64,000 nucleotides of DNA, from positions 1,922,001 to 1,986,000 of the forward strand of contig OZ244914.1 of the NCBI GenBank assembly GCA_965221795.1. The letters are read 5' to 3'. The translations under genes were made by a program, and so were the position numbers. This document shows, piece after piece, positions 18,168-26,767 of the stretch (positions are counted from its first letter, which is position 1; every line of letters begins with the position of its first letter). The notes under the pieces were generated by a model that was given only the letters and a program-made list of their open reading frames with translations, was not told the origin of the DNA and made no database searches. The stretch comes from VYFG01 sp965221795 (lineage in GTDB: Bacteria > Pseudomonadota > Gammaproteobacteria > Arenicellales > Poriferihabitantaceae).

Positions 18168-18827
18168 ATGAAGACTGGTAACACTTTGTTTGGAACGGGA
18201 CGGGTGGCCCTCACCGTGCTCGCAATCGCGGCCGGGATGGGTTTTGGAAGCGTTTCGGAGGTAAGTGCCCAGCACTGGGCACAGAATGCGCATGAGTGGT
18301 TCCATCTCAACGACCCGCATGTTGATGAAGGAGAACCGGCGGTGTTCGTTGTCCGGGTGCCCGAGAAGCTGGGGGTTGCGGTGCGCTGGCAGTACCGGAC
18401 CGAGGATTGGTCCGCGACCGCGGGGAGCGATTATGTCGCGACACAGGGTACCCTCCAGTTCAACATCGGCGAGCGGGAAAAGCGGATTACGGTGCCGACT
18501 CTGACGGATGACACGATCGAGACGATTCCTGAATTTTTCCAGTTCGAATTGACGGATTTGGAGACCTCTGCTGATGGGGTGACCTGGGAACGCGCGGAGC
18601 CCATTCCCCGCGTGCCGGAGTATGCGGCGTCCGCAGCGACCATCCGGGATGCGAACCTGCCGCTGGATGTTCTTAACCCATCGGATCCTAAGGAGGACGA
18701 GGTCACTGATTCATTGGCCGAATCCCAGGAAGACCCGCAGCCGGAGGAGGTCGAACTCTCTCCGGACTCCGGTGAAGCTGGGGGAGGGCCCACCTCTGAA
18801 GCCGGAGGAGGGCCCACCTCGAATTGA
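18168..18827 (+). CDS. Secreted Calx-beta domain protein
   Basis: The 219-aa product has a signal peptide (residues 1 to about 36, VALTVLAIAAGMGFGS, cleaved near VSAQ). A Calx-beta motif follows: VDEGEPAVFVVRV, then WSATAGSDYVATQGTLQFN, then IGEREKRITVPTLTDDT and PEFFQFELTDLE. Calx-beta motifs are Ca2+-binding immunoglobulin-like folds common in surface proteins. The tail is acidic and ends in a near-exact repeat of EAGGGPTS. One motif alone is unusual, since family members are often large, so this may be a truncated adhesin or a small periplasmic or surface factor. ATG 18168 follows GAGAGACACGAAAG. Confidence 0.75.
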   Translation: MKTGNTLFGTGRVALTVLAIAAGMGFGSVSEVSAQHWAQNAHEWFHLNDPHVDEGEPAVFVVRVPEKLGVAVRWQYRTEDWSATAGSDYVATQGTLQFNIGEREKRITVPTLTDDTIETIPEFFQFELTDLETSADGVTWERAEPIPRVPEYAASAATIRDANLPLDVLNPSDPKEDEVTDSLAESQEDPQPEEVELSPDSGEAGGGPTSEAGGGPTSN

Positions 18828-18974
18828 TGGACACGTGGACGTGCAACGAGGTTCTGTTCTTTTGCCGGTGCGCAGAGATATAGAAATGGCATGAGACCAC
18901 TCATAATATAACGAACGATTCTGGTCGCGCGGTGCGGTTGATCGCAAGGACATGGGCATTCCCCGTGTGTTGTA

Positions 18975-18985
18975 GGGGGGGGGGG
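18975..18985 (+). repeat. Homopolymer run of 11 G
   Basis: There are eleven consecutive G on the + strand inside the decayed DruA-like gene. It is the shortest of three long G/C homopolymers in the window (the others are at 30825-30841 and 34167-34193). Confidence 0.95.
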
Positions 18986-18989
18986 CTAG

Positions 18990-19490
18990 ATTCCCACCAC
19001 TTCCTTGGTGTGGCCTGATCCGGAACAGGGTCTGGGCGCGGCGACGGGCGTGGATGCGGCTGGCGTCCTCGCCCATGGTGTAACCACGGCGATGGGGGTT
19101 GGCGTTCTCGACCTGTCAGTGTCCGCGGTTTCAGGCCAGCAGTTGGGCAGGCGAGATCGCCGCTGACGGGGCCATCCAGCGGGTCGCGCCAGGTGCCTAG
19201 CACTCGCGGCCAGGCTTGCAATCCCCGGCCTCCGGCAGCACTAGGAACCGCATATGGTTGCCAGTCCGATGCAGCCGGCGGAACTGCATCAAGCGATGTC
19301 AGCCCAGCAGCGCCAGCCAATGACCCCGCCAAACCTCGACCTGCCGCAGGCCGCGACTCGCGAACGGCTGGAACCCCAAGGAATGGTGCGGGTCCATCAG
19401 CGCGTCCCAGCACCGACGCTCGTCCGCTCGCACTGGAGGCACCTCCACCTCCCGGACCCGCACTGCCGATGGGTCAAAATCCTCTGTCAT
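18990..19490 (-). pseudogene. Decayed DruA-like (DUF4338) transposon-associated gene
   Basis: From 19490 the minus strand reads RADERRCWDALMDPHHSLGF, then RGLRQVEVWRGHWLALLG. After a frameshift it reads QFRRLHRTGNHMRFLVLPEAG. These match the N-terminal region of DUF4338 / DruA-like proteins that accompany some transposases (family pattern RWDALMREHHYLGF...WLALLGW...RRLHLVANNARFLVLP). Further frameshifts and stops follow, so the gene is dead. Relation to the Druantia defence protein is by family only, and no Druantia partners are nearby. Confidence 0.55.
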
Positions 19491-19594
19491 GGCCCACCTG
19501 ATAGCCCATCGCGGCGAAAAAAAGCCAGCTCCATCGTGCGCAGTGGACCGTTCAATCGCTTCCGGCTAGCATGCAGTAGTCTTGGGAACATCAA

Positions 19595-19634
19595 GAAACC
19601 GTAATTGTTCCGAAACACGGTTTCGCATTATAAT
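19595..19634 (+). promoter_or_regulatory. Promoter upstream of the B12 riboswitch, with operator-like repeat
   Basis: A perfect -10 hexamer TATAAT (19629-19634) lies 18 bp after TTGTTC (19605-19610). The -35 hexamer sits inside an inverted repeat, GAAACCGT...ACGGTTTC (about 19595-19624), which could be a repressor site. The riboswitch begins just downstream. Confidence 0.6.
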
Positions 19635-19639
19635 TCCGG

Positions 19640-19895
19640 TCGAAGTTCGGGTTCCCTGTGGCCGTAGTATTTTTATGGTCCAGGGTGAAAAGGGAAACCG
19701 GTGCGCTGCTATGTCGGCAATCCCGGTACTGCCCCCGCAACGGTAAATGAGTCAACGTTCACAGAATGCTCCGATGGTTCTGCTTGGGAGGATTCGGCCA
19801 CTGTACATCTGGTATGGGAAGGCGTGAGCGGTTGGTGATATCGCAGGCATTTGTGCCGCTTCGTCATCTCTCATGAGTCCGGAGACCTGCCCGGC
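19640..19895 (+). ncRNA. Cobalamin (AdoCbl) riboswitch
   Basis: The core elements appear in order and at normal spacing: AAAAGGGAAACCGGTG (19688-19703), GCCCCCGCAACGGTAA (19731-19746), and the B12 box AGTCCGGAGACCTGCC (19875-19890 region). Binding of adenosylcobalamin normally shuts off the downstream transporter. A hairpin TCTGCAC...GTGCAGA (19948-19968) lies between the aptamer and the btuB start and may be part of the expression platform that masks the ribosome site. Confidence 0.95.
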
Positions 19896-19984
19896 CTTGG
19901 TATGGTCATATCCGTTGGTGATACCGCCGATATGGTCCGGATATAACTCTGCACGGGGTGCGTGCAGATGCCGAAGTGATCCAG

Positions 19985-21787
19985 ATGAAATCCATTCTCT
20001 ATGCCGGCTGGACCGGTGTTTTCCTGTTTTCTGTGCCCCCGTTTGCGGCTGCTCAGGCCGATGATTCCCATTCTCCTGCGATTGTTGTGACGGCGTCCCG
20101 CGGTGCAGAAACGCTGGATGATGCCCTGGTGCCTGTGACCGTCATTGACCGGGAGCAGATTGAACGTAGTGGGGCAACCAGTTTGCCTGAGTTATTGTCG
20201 ACCGTTCCGGGTGTGGTCGTGAGCCGTAACGGTGGCGTGGGGCAGAATACTGCCTTGTATCTGCGGGGAACCGATCCCGGTCATACCCTGGTTCTGGTAG
20301 ACGGTGTCAAAATCGGCTCCGCGACTGTGGGATACGCCAGTCTGCAGCATCTGGCGATGGCCCAGATTGAAAAAGTGGAAATTGTGCGGGGGGCACGCTC
20401 GAGCCTGTATGGGTCCGAGGCGTTGGGCGGGGTGATTCATGTGTTCACCCGCAGGGGCGGCAGGTCACAATCCATGTTCAGTGCGGGCATTGGAACCCAT
20501 GCAACCCGGCAGATCGATGGCGGTGTGTCCGGTGGAAGCAAATCTGCTTGGTACTCCTTGCATGGGACTGCTTTCACGACGGATGGTTTCGATGTCCATG
20601 ACGGCGAAGAATACGACGACGATGGGTATGAAAATACTTCCATATCCTTGAGGGTTGGAGGGCAGGTGAATGACACACTGGAGCTGGAAGCAAGCGTGTT
20701 GAATACCAATGGAGAGGTCGAGTACGACTCTGATCGCTCACCAGGCGATGACTCTGCGAAGTCTCTGAGCCGAATTGGTAGTGTTCGTGGCATCTACCGC
20801 ATGAACGACCGTTGGACCACTACCCTGCTTCTGGGCCGAACCCTCGACCGCGACAAACAGTATCTGGATCAAGTGTATGACTCCGTTATCGAGACCAATC
20901 GGGATCAGTTCACCTGGCAAAATGACCTCTTGGTTGGCAGTGTCGACCTATTGCTCGGAGTCGACCACATCAGCGAAGAGGTTTACCGGTCGGAAGGAAA
21001 TTATGAGGTGGACAGCCGGGACAATACGGGCATATTCGCGGCCATCGATCCCGGTTTCCATGCCGTGGACATGGAATTGTCTCTGCGCAGCGATGATAAC
21101 GAACAGTTTGGCCGAAAAAATACCGGGGGCATTGCCATGGGCCATGATTTGGGAAGGAATGTACGCGCAATGCTTTCCTGGAGTGAAGCGTTCAAGGCCC
21201 CGACCTTCAATGATCTGTATTGGCCCGGTCAGGGAAACCCCGATCTCGAACCGGAAACGGCCCAAGGACTGGATGTCGGGCTGGTTGGGTCCGGTGAGCA
21301 TTTCCGGTGGAGTGCAAACCTGTTCATTATCGAAATCGAGAACCTGATTGACTGGGCTCCCAATGGGGATGGGGTTTGGCGACCACAGAATATTAATGAA
21401 GTCGAAATTGAAGGCATGGAGCTTGCCGGCAGTATCAACCTGGACGCATGGAAAATATCCGGGTCCCTTACCCTTCAGGATCCTCGTGATTCTACCAGTG
21501 GCCAACGACTCGACCGGCGCTCGAAACGCATCCTGAACCTTCGGGCTGAACGTGATTTTGGACCATGGTCTATAGGGGCATCCCTATTGAACCGGGGAAA
21601 AAGCAAAGACCGGGTTGATCTGGATGCATTCACGGTGGTCAATTTGCGGGCCGGTCTTGAGTGGAAGCCGGGTTGGTCGTTGAACCTCCAACTCAATAAT
21701 CTTTTTGATGAGGAATATCAAACGGCAGCCAATTACCATCAGGATGGTTTCAATATGTTGGCCACGTTGGAATACCGTCATCACTGA
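19985..21787 (+). CDS. btuB: TonB-dependent vitamin B12 receptor
   Basis: This 600-aa outer-membrane receptor imports cobalamin with TonB energy. It has a signal peptide (MKSILYAGWTGVFLFSVPP, cleaved near AAAQA), a TonB box (AIVVTASR) and a plug domain (PVTVIDREQIERSGA, LYLRGTDPGHTLVLVDGVKI, EIVRGARSSLYGSEALGGVI). A 22-strand barrel follows, with the TonB-dependent C-terminal motif FDEEYQTAANYHQDG. Placement under a cobalamin riboswitch and next to btuF identifies the substrate. I start at ATG 19985, at the signal peptide. The GTG at 19958 would add nine residues. Confidence 0.95.
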   Translation: MKSILYAGWTGVFLFSVPPFAAAQADDSHSPAIVVTASRGAETLDDALVPVTVIDREQIERSGATSLPELLSTVPGVVVSRNGGVGQNTALYLRGTDPGHTLVLVDGVKIGSATVGYASLQHLAMAQIEKVEIVRGARSSLYGSEALGGVIHVFTRRGGRSQSMFSAGIGTHATRQIDGGVSGGSKSAWYSLHGTAFTTDGFDVHDGEEYDDDGYENTSISLRVGGQVNDTLELEASVLNTNGEVEYDSDRSPGDDSAKSLSRIGSVRGIYRMNDRWTTTLLLGRTLDRDKQYLDQVYDSVIETNRDQFTWQNDLLVGSVDLLLGVDHISEEVYRSEGNYEVDSRDNTGIFAAIDPGFHAVDMELSLRSDDNEQFGRKNTGGIAMGHDLGRNVRAMLSWSEAFKAPTFNDLYWPGQGNPDLEPETAQGLDVGLVGSGEHFRWSANLFIIEIENLIDWAPNGDGVWRPQNINEVEIEGMELAGSINLDAWKISGSLTLQDPRDSTSGQRLDRRSKRILNLRAERDFGPWSIGASLLNRGKSKDRVDLDAFTVVNLRAGLEWKPGWSLNLQLNNLFDEEYQTAANYHQDGFNMLATLEYRHH

Positions 21788-21850
21788 GTGTCATCGTATG
21801 GTGCCTATGGACTTGTAATCACGATACAACCCTCTTTCAGGATCAGGGGC

Positions 21851-22798
21851 ATGACAAGACGTAATGGGACCCATGGTCGGAGCTGGATCCAGCATCTGCC
21901 CAAGCGTTTTCTGCTCTGTTCGCTTATGGCATTTGGATGGATCGGCAGCCAGTTGCCGGAGTATGCAACCGCCGCCGATATCCGGGTTGTCGATGACCTT
22001 GATCATGAGGTGGTACTGACCAGGCCTGCCCGCAGGATTCTCAGTCTGGCACCCCACATTACCGAAAACCTGTTTTCGGCAGGGGCGGGTGGACGTATTG
22101 TGGGCGTGGTTGCGTACAGTAATTTCCCCCCTGAAGCCATGGCATTGCCTTCAGTGGGGAGCTATGTTCATTTCAATCTGGAAGCGGCCCTGGCCTTGTC
22201 ACCGGACCTGGTAGTCGCTTGGAGAGGTAGCCGAAATAGTGAGATGCTGGACCAACTGGAGAAATATGGAATGCCAGTCTATTACTCTGATCCGAAAAGT
22301 TTTGGGGGAGTGCTGGAGAACATCCGGGAACTGGCAATACTGGCGGGTACCGAGGATGCACTGGATGTACGACTTGACCATGCACAGGAAAGGATAGAAC
22401 AAGCCCGGAGACAATTCAGCAACCGGCCGACCATGGATGTCTTCTATCAGGTTTGGTCGGACCCCCTGATCACCTTGAATGGCGAGCATTTTATTTCCCA
22501 GGCACTGGAAGTATGTGGTGCCCGCAATCTCTTTGCCGACCTGGCCATTACAGCACCACAGGTCAGCCTGGAGGCTGTGATTGAAGCGAATCCCGACATT
22601 ATCATTACCGGTCTTCGGGATGGAGCTCGCCCGGACATGTCTCTTTGGCGCAAATGGTCGATGGTCAAGGCGGTCAGCAAAGACCACTTTCTCTATGTTG
22701 ACCCCGACATCATGCATCGCCATACGCTGCGAATGATGCTGGCGGTCCCGGGGTTTTGTGCACAAATCGATCAAGTCCGGCAGAATATCCTGCACTAA
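21851..22798 (+). CDS. btuF: Cobalamin ABC transporter substrate-binding protein
   Basis: The roughly 315-aa periplasmic protein delivers B12 to BtuCD. A basic N-terminus and hydrophobic stretch (FLLCSLMAFGWIG) form the signal peptide, ending near ATAADIRVVDD. The TroA-like fold shows ARRILSLAPHITENLFSAGAG, VGSYVHFNLEAALALSPDLVVAW and a second lobe from VFYQVWSDPLITLNGEHFIS. The gene follows btuB by only about 60 nt. The start is uncertain: an in-frame GTG abuts the btuB stop at 21788. Confidence 0.92.
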   Translation: MTRRNGTHGRSWIQHLPKRFLLCSLMAFGWIGSQLPEYATAADIRVVDDLDHEVVLTRPARRILSLAPHITENLFSAGAGGRIVGVVAYSNFPPEAMALPSVGSYVHFNLEAALALSPDLVVAWRGSRNSEMLDQLEKYGMPVYYSDPKSFGGVLENIRELAILAGTEDALDVRLDHAQERIEQARRQFSNRPTMDVFYQVWSDPLITLNGEHFISQALEVCGARNLFADLAITAPQVSLEAVIEANPDIIITGLRDGARPDMSLWRKWSMVKAVSKDHFLYVDPDIMHRHTLRMMLAVPGFCAQIDQVRQNILH

Positions 22799-23111
22799 CC
22801 GCATTTTGGTATGGAAGTCTCAAGCCATCCCATGATCGGGATCCGATACCAGTTCAGGCTGGGTAGAATATGGGTTTGGTGTTCCCATCGTCTTGGGGGG
22901 AGCTTGGGGTCTGTACTCGGGGGTACTCCGTAATGCGAATTGGCACATTGCCCAGATTCCGGTATGTATCCTGCCCAAGGGGGCAAGTGAGAGGATTCCC
23001 ATACCACTCGGTACAGTGGAGGAGTGAGAGTAGTCCTTCTGGGTTTCTGCCTCATTATCTGCAAATTCGGCAATCTTCCGGTTGTCATGTTTGCTCCCCA
23101 AGGTCCCTGAT
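22799..23111. other. Intergenic region, structured but unassigned
   Basis: I see no gene. Several hairpins are possible, for example GTACTCGGGGGTAC near 22914 and a TGCCC-AAGG-GGGCA stem flanked by ATCCT and AGGAT near 22966-22995. It looks RNA-like and sits between btuF and cobU, but it lacks the conserved CCGCAACGG and B12-box elements of a cobalamin riboswitch. Confidence 0.35.
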
Positions 23112-23627
23112 ATGATCGAACTGATTGCCGGTGGAGCACGCAGTGGCAAGAGTCGTTACGCCCAGGACACGGCGGAAAGCCTGACTCCCGCCCCGTTGTT
23201 GGTAGCTACTGCGACTGCAGATGATGCGGACATGGCAGAACGGATCCGTCTGCACCAGAAGAGTCGCGGTGCTCACTGGGACTTGGTTGAAGAACCGTTA
23301 CATTTGGCCCGAATTATTGATTCGATGGGGGCGAAAGATGTGGTGGTCGTGGATTGTCTGACCCTGTGGCTCAGCAATTGGCTTTGCCGTCATGATCCAG
23401 ATGGATGGGTAGAAGAACGAGACGCTTTTTTGGCCGCCTTGGCCAGCACTCTGGCGACCTTGTTTCTGGTCACCAATGAGGTGGGCATGGGGGTTGTACC
23501 CATGGGGGAGTTATCCCGGAATTTTGTCGATCAAAGCGGGTGGTTGCATCAGGAAATTGCCAGGCAGGCGGACCGGGTGATGATAATGCATTTCGGAATC
23601 CCGGTTGTCATTAAGGGTCCGAATTGA
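23112..23627 (+). CDS. cobU: Adenosylcobinamide kinase / GTP guanylyltransferase
   Basis: The 171-aa CobU/CobP enzyme phosphorylates adenosylcobinamide and attaches GMP, the activation step in cobalamin nucleotide-loop assembly. It has P-loop GGARSGKSRYAQ at residues 6-17, VVVDCLTLWLSNWL, and the family motif LVTNEVGMGVVPMGELSRNF. The start at ATG 23112 places the P-loop as in the family. Its 3' end overlaps the convergent btuD by 17 bp. Confidence 0.95.
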   Translation: MIELIAGGARSGKSRYAQDTAESLTPAPLLVATATADDADMAERIRLHQKSRGAHWDLVEEPLHLARIIDSMGAKDVVVVDCLTLWLSNWLCRHDPDGWVEERDAFLAALASTLATLFLVTNEVGMGVVPMGELSRNFVDQSGWLHQEIARQADRVMIMHFGIPVVIKGPN

Positions 23628-24462
23628 ATGGATTGGGATCCCGACCCGGGGGAGGGCGATCGGAAGGCAAGTTCGATGATGTTAGCTTTGGCACAATCAA
23701 TGGGATCGTGGAGTCTTGTGGATGTGGCTGAATCCACATGTCGAGACCGAAGACACGGCGTAACGTTTCTACCGTAAACACCTCAGCCGGCATCCCATCC
23801 GCCACAACCCGACCGCTATCAAGGATCAGGCAGCGGTCGGCAAACTGTGCCGCCAGGTTCAGGTTGTGCAGGGTACAGATGACCCCGAGACCTTGTTGGC
23901 GGGTGAGATTCCGGAGTTGCTCCAGGAGTTGGTGTTGGTGGCTGAGGTCAAGGGCAGACATCGGCTCATCCAATAAGAGGTATCGGCTCGAAGAGGCGGG
24001 CTCCCACCATATCTGCGCCAATACCCGGGCGACTTGTACTCGCTGCTGCTCGCCACCGGAAAGCGTCGGAAAGGACCTCTCTGCCAGATGATGGCAATCA
24101 CAACACTGTAGCATCTCCCTGGCGATTTCCCGGTTTGTTTTCCCATCGGTAGGGTGGGGGAGGCGTCCCATCAGGACCACGTCCAATGCCGAAAAAGGAA
24201 AATCAAGGCTGGAATGTTGTGGCAATACGGCACGAGACAAGGCCAGTTCGCGAATGGACCAGTCAGCAAGCGGTTTCCTGTCCAAGTCAATTGTGCCTGT
24301 GATGGGTGTGATGTCGCCCGCGAGGGTACGTAACAATGTGGTTTTCCCGGCTCCATTTGGTCCGACGATCATGCATAGGTGATGAGCCGGAAAATCGAGA
24401 GAGAGTTCATGGAGCAGCCGGGTGCCCCCGATGCCCACATCCGTTTGGCTCAGACAGTACAT
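23611..24462 (-). CDS. btuD: Cobalamin ABC transporter ATP-binding protein
   Basis: This 283-aa ABC ATPase of the FecE/BtuD/HmuV group powers B12 uptake. It has Walker A GPNGAGKTTLL, signature LSGGEQQRVQVARVL, Walker B YLLLDEPMSALD, and switch His in ICTLHNLNL. Its ATG overlaps the btuC stop by one base (TGATG), so the two are translationally coupled. The Pro-rich C-terminus is encoded opposite the end of cobU. Heme or siderophore transport is possible by family, but the context favours cobalamin. Confidence 0.92.
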   Translation of the reverse strand: MYCLSQTDVGIGGTRLLHELSLDFPAHHLCMIVGPNGAGKTTLLRTLAGDITPITGTIDLDRKPLADWSIRELALSRAVLPQHSSLDFPFSALDVVLMGRLPHPTDGKTNREIAREMLQCCDCHHLAERSFPTLSGGEQQRVQVARVLAQIWWEPASSSRYLLLDEPMSALDLSHQHQLLEQLRNLTRQQGLGVICTLHNLNLAAQFADRCLILDSGRVVADGMPAEVFTVETLRRVFGLDMWIQPHPQDSTIPLIVPKLTSSNLPSDRPPPGRDPNPFNSDP

Positions 24463-25517
24463 CAGGCGGCCTGTTGGCGTCGGTGACGGACCAGCAACCA
24501 CAGAAAAAATGGCCCGCCCAATACAGAAGTGATAATCCCGATCGGAATTTCCGCCGGTGCGACGATGGTGCGTGCCACCAGATCTGCGGCGATTACCAGG
24601 ATGGCACCAGCGAAGCCCGCTGCGGGCAGCAGGAGACGATGGTCGGGGCCGAACAGCAGGCGCAGCAAATGGGGTACCAACAACCCCACGAAACCGATGA
24701 TGCCGGACATTGCCACCAGCACTCCCACCACGATCGCCACCAGGACAATCAACTGCACCTTGATTCGTTCCATGTCGAAGCCAAGGTGACGGGCCTCGTT
24801 TTCCCCGAGCAGGTTGGCGTTGAGCGCATGGGTATAAAACAACAGGCCCAGGGAGCAGGGGGCTACCACGGAAATGGCGATCAAGAGCTTCCACCAATCG
24901 ACGGTTTGCAGACTGCCGAGACTCCAGAAAATCAGATCTCGGAGTTCGGCATCACTGGCCAAGTAGCTTAATAGTCCGATCAGGGCTCCGGTGATGGCAT
25001 TGACGGCCACCCCTGCCAGGAGCATGGTGGCAATATCGGTGCGATAGTGGAATCGTGCAAGCCGGTAGACTAGGAGAAGGCTGATCAGGCTGCCACCGAA
25101 CGCCGCTACGGACAGCAACCAGTTCCCTGCCAGGGCATACAATTCCGGTACCAGGGAGGTTCCGGTGACAATGAAAAAGACCGCTCCCAGAGCGGCACCA
25201 GACGAAACGCCCAGCAGTCCCGGGTCGGCCATGGGGTTTCGAAACAGGGCCTGCATCACGGTGCCGCTCATTGCCAGACCCGCTCCCACCAGAATCCCGG
25301 TCAGCAGACGGGGCAGGCGAATGTCGAGAATCACCCGCTGGAGCCCACTCAGGGCGGAATCCGGCTCGTTGTGGAAAATCCTTGCCAGAGCGGAGAGTAC
25401 ATCCCTGAAATCGGTTGAAATTGTGCCAGTGATCAGGGAAATGCTCGCCATGATGAGCAACAAGAGCCCAAGTCCACAAAGAACCATCGAGATGCGGCGG
25501 ATGAGATAATCTTGCAT
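24462..25517 (-). CDS. btuC: Cobalamin ABC transporter permease
   Basis: The 351-aa FecCD-family permease has about ten membrane helices. Family landmarks are RLPRLLTGILVGAGLAMSG, QALFRNPMADPGLLGVSSGA near residues 90-110, the coupling region ARHLGFDMERIK, and GIIGFVGLLVPHLLRLLFG. It pairs with BtuD downstream. btuF lies on the opposite strand beyond cobU, so the transporter is split into divergent transcripts. Confidence 0.93.
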   Translation of the reverse strand: MQDYLIRRISMVLCGLGLLLLIMASISLITGTISTDFRDVLSALARIFHNEPDSALSGLQRVILDIRLPRLLTGILVGAGLAMSGTVMQALFRNPMADPGLLGVSSGAALGAVFFIVTGTSLVPELYALAGNWLLSVAAFGGSLISLLLVYRLARFHYRTDIATMLLAGVAVNAITGALIGLLSYLASDAELRDLIFWSLGSLQTVDWWKLLIAISVVAPCSLGLLFYTHALNANLLGENEARHLGFDMERIKVQLIVLVAIVVGVLVAMSGIIGFVGLLVPHLLRLLFGPDHRLLLPAAGFAGAILVIAADLVARTIVAPAEIPIGIITSVLGGPFFLWLLVRHRRQQAA

Positions 25518-26358
25518 GTGGTTCCGATCAAGGACGGTAGGGCACTAGTGCCAGTTTCCGGCAACGGGTGGTTCTCCAGATCATTCCATCACCAGAGCTG
25601 GCAAGGTAGCGGCAGATATCGGGTCGAAATATTACGCTAATACGCGAGAAGCAGGAACACATTTTCCACCCCATGACGACGACCATATTTCCATGGCTCC
25701 CGGTGATAGTGCTTGGACACCATCCCCCCATTCGATTCCCTGAGGATGGTAATCGACGAGAATTTCATGGGACATTTGACCTGACTCGTCTACTGGGTAT
25801 TAGGGCTATATCCATTCGCTGCCATATGGTACACACCTCTTCCACCGTTCTTATTTGGAGTCCCAAGAAAGATTGATCCAATGTAACTCACCCCAAGCCA
25901 ATACGGACAAACGCCCAATGGTTATCCATGCTGCATGGCTAGGTTCAGCGGTCGAATTTGCCAGTGCTCCACACTATCCTCGCGGTGGTCAAGTACTGAC
26001 GAAATCATTCACTGCGCTTCAGATCTATCGCCGACCTGGTGCTGAAGGGACGAATTGCCTATCTCATGAATCTCCGCGACCAGATTCGGGAAGCAACGGC
26101 CCAAGTCGAAGCCTGCAAGGACAGTGCAGGTTCATCAAGCATCCCCCCATAGATGATCAGGTGATTCTCTACCGCATGAGAAGGTCCGGCAAAAAAGCGG
26201 TGGCTATCGCCGTGATCATTTATGTGCGCTGGTTCAGTGTGTCGAGGTCGGGTACAAGCAAGTGCGCATTATTGGGTCAAAGTGCGGACTGATGAAACAT
26301 GGAGTGCCCACCACAGCGAAGCCCGGCGGTAATTGATGCGGCCATTGCTGTATCCGAG
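25518..26358. other. Long region without a supported gene
   Basis: Upstream of btuC there is no cobalamin-box signature. A short open stretch at about 26000-26150 on the + strand reads LRFRSIADLVLKGRIAYLMN, then LRDQIREATAQVEACKDSAG before a stop. It looks like a helical fragment of a lost gene but has no start signal. The rest shows no coding pattern. Confidence 0.4.
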
Positions 26359-26446
26359 TGGCGGAGAGTGAGGGATTCGAACCCCCGGACCTGTTACAGT
26401 CAACGGTTTTCAAGACCGCCGCATTCGACCGCTCTGCCAACTCTCC
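26359..26446 (-). tRNA. tRNA-Ser (anticodon TGA)
   Basis: On the minus strand the acceptor stem GGAGAGT (26446-26440) pairs with ACTCTCC, followed by discriminator G and an encoded CCA (26361-26359). The D arm begins TGGCAGAGCGG. The anticodon stem-loop GCGGT-CTTGAAA-ACCGT gives TGA. A long variable arm (TGACTGTAACAGGTCC) and the T loop GGTTCGAATCC are present. The long variable arm and anticodon define serine, and the class II length of 88 nt with CCA fits. Confidence 0.97.
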
Positions 26447-26470
26447 GTGACACGGGATGTAGTGTGCTAA

Positions 26471-26476
26471 ATTATA
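26471..26476 (-). promoter_or_regulatory. -10 element of the tRNA-Ser promoter
   Basis: TATAAT on the minus strand lies 25 bases upstream of the tRNA 5' end. The corresponding -35 region (around TGGCAG) is weak. The remaining bases up to cobD (26477-26767) show no gene. Confidence 0.5.
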
Positions 26477-26767
26477 GCCAAGATAAGGGGTTCCTGCCAC
26501 TTGGTTGTGGTGTCGCTGTGTCGGTGATCAACAGGACTTCGAAGGTTATTCCCGAAAAGCCACCATACAAAAGCACGAATTTCCGGAAGGTCTCCGATGT
26601 TGGAAACCCGGGAAACTTTGGGAAAAAATCTGGCTTCGCTCACCCAAGATTTCGCTCGGTTTCGGAGTGGTTGGGGCTGATTTGTCTGCAGTGCGGGTTG
26701 TACCGCGAACGCCTTCCATCCCCGAGCGAAAACTGATGTGGGACGTGGCTTGTATGCCAAGCAAGAT

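Noticed and set aside
22860..23080. Possible second cobalamin riboswitch before cobU
   Set aside because: The region is rich in hairpins, but the CCGCAACGG core and the B12 box are absent.
26234..26500. Minus-strand frame containing the peptide LAERSNAAVLKTVDCNRSGG
   Set aside because: This is the translation of the tRNA-Ser gene, a well-known false protein.
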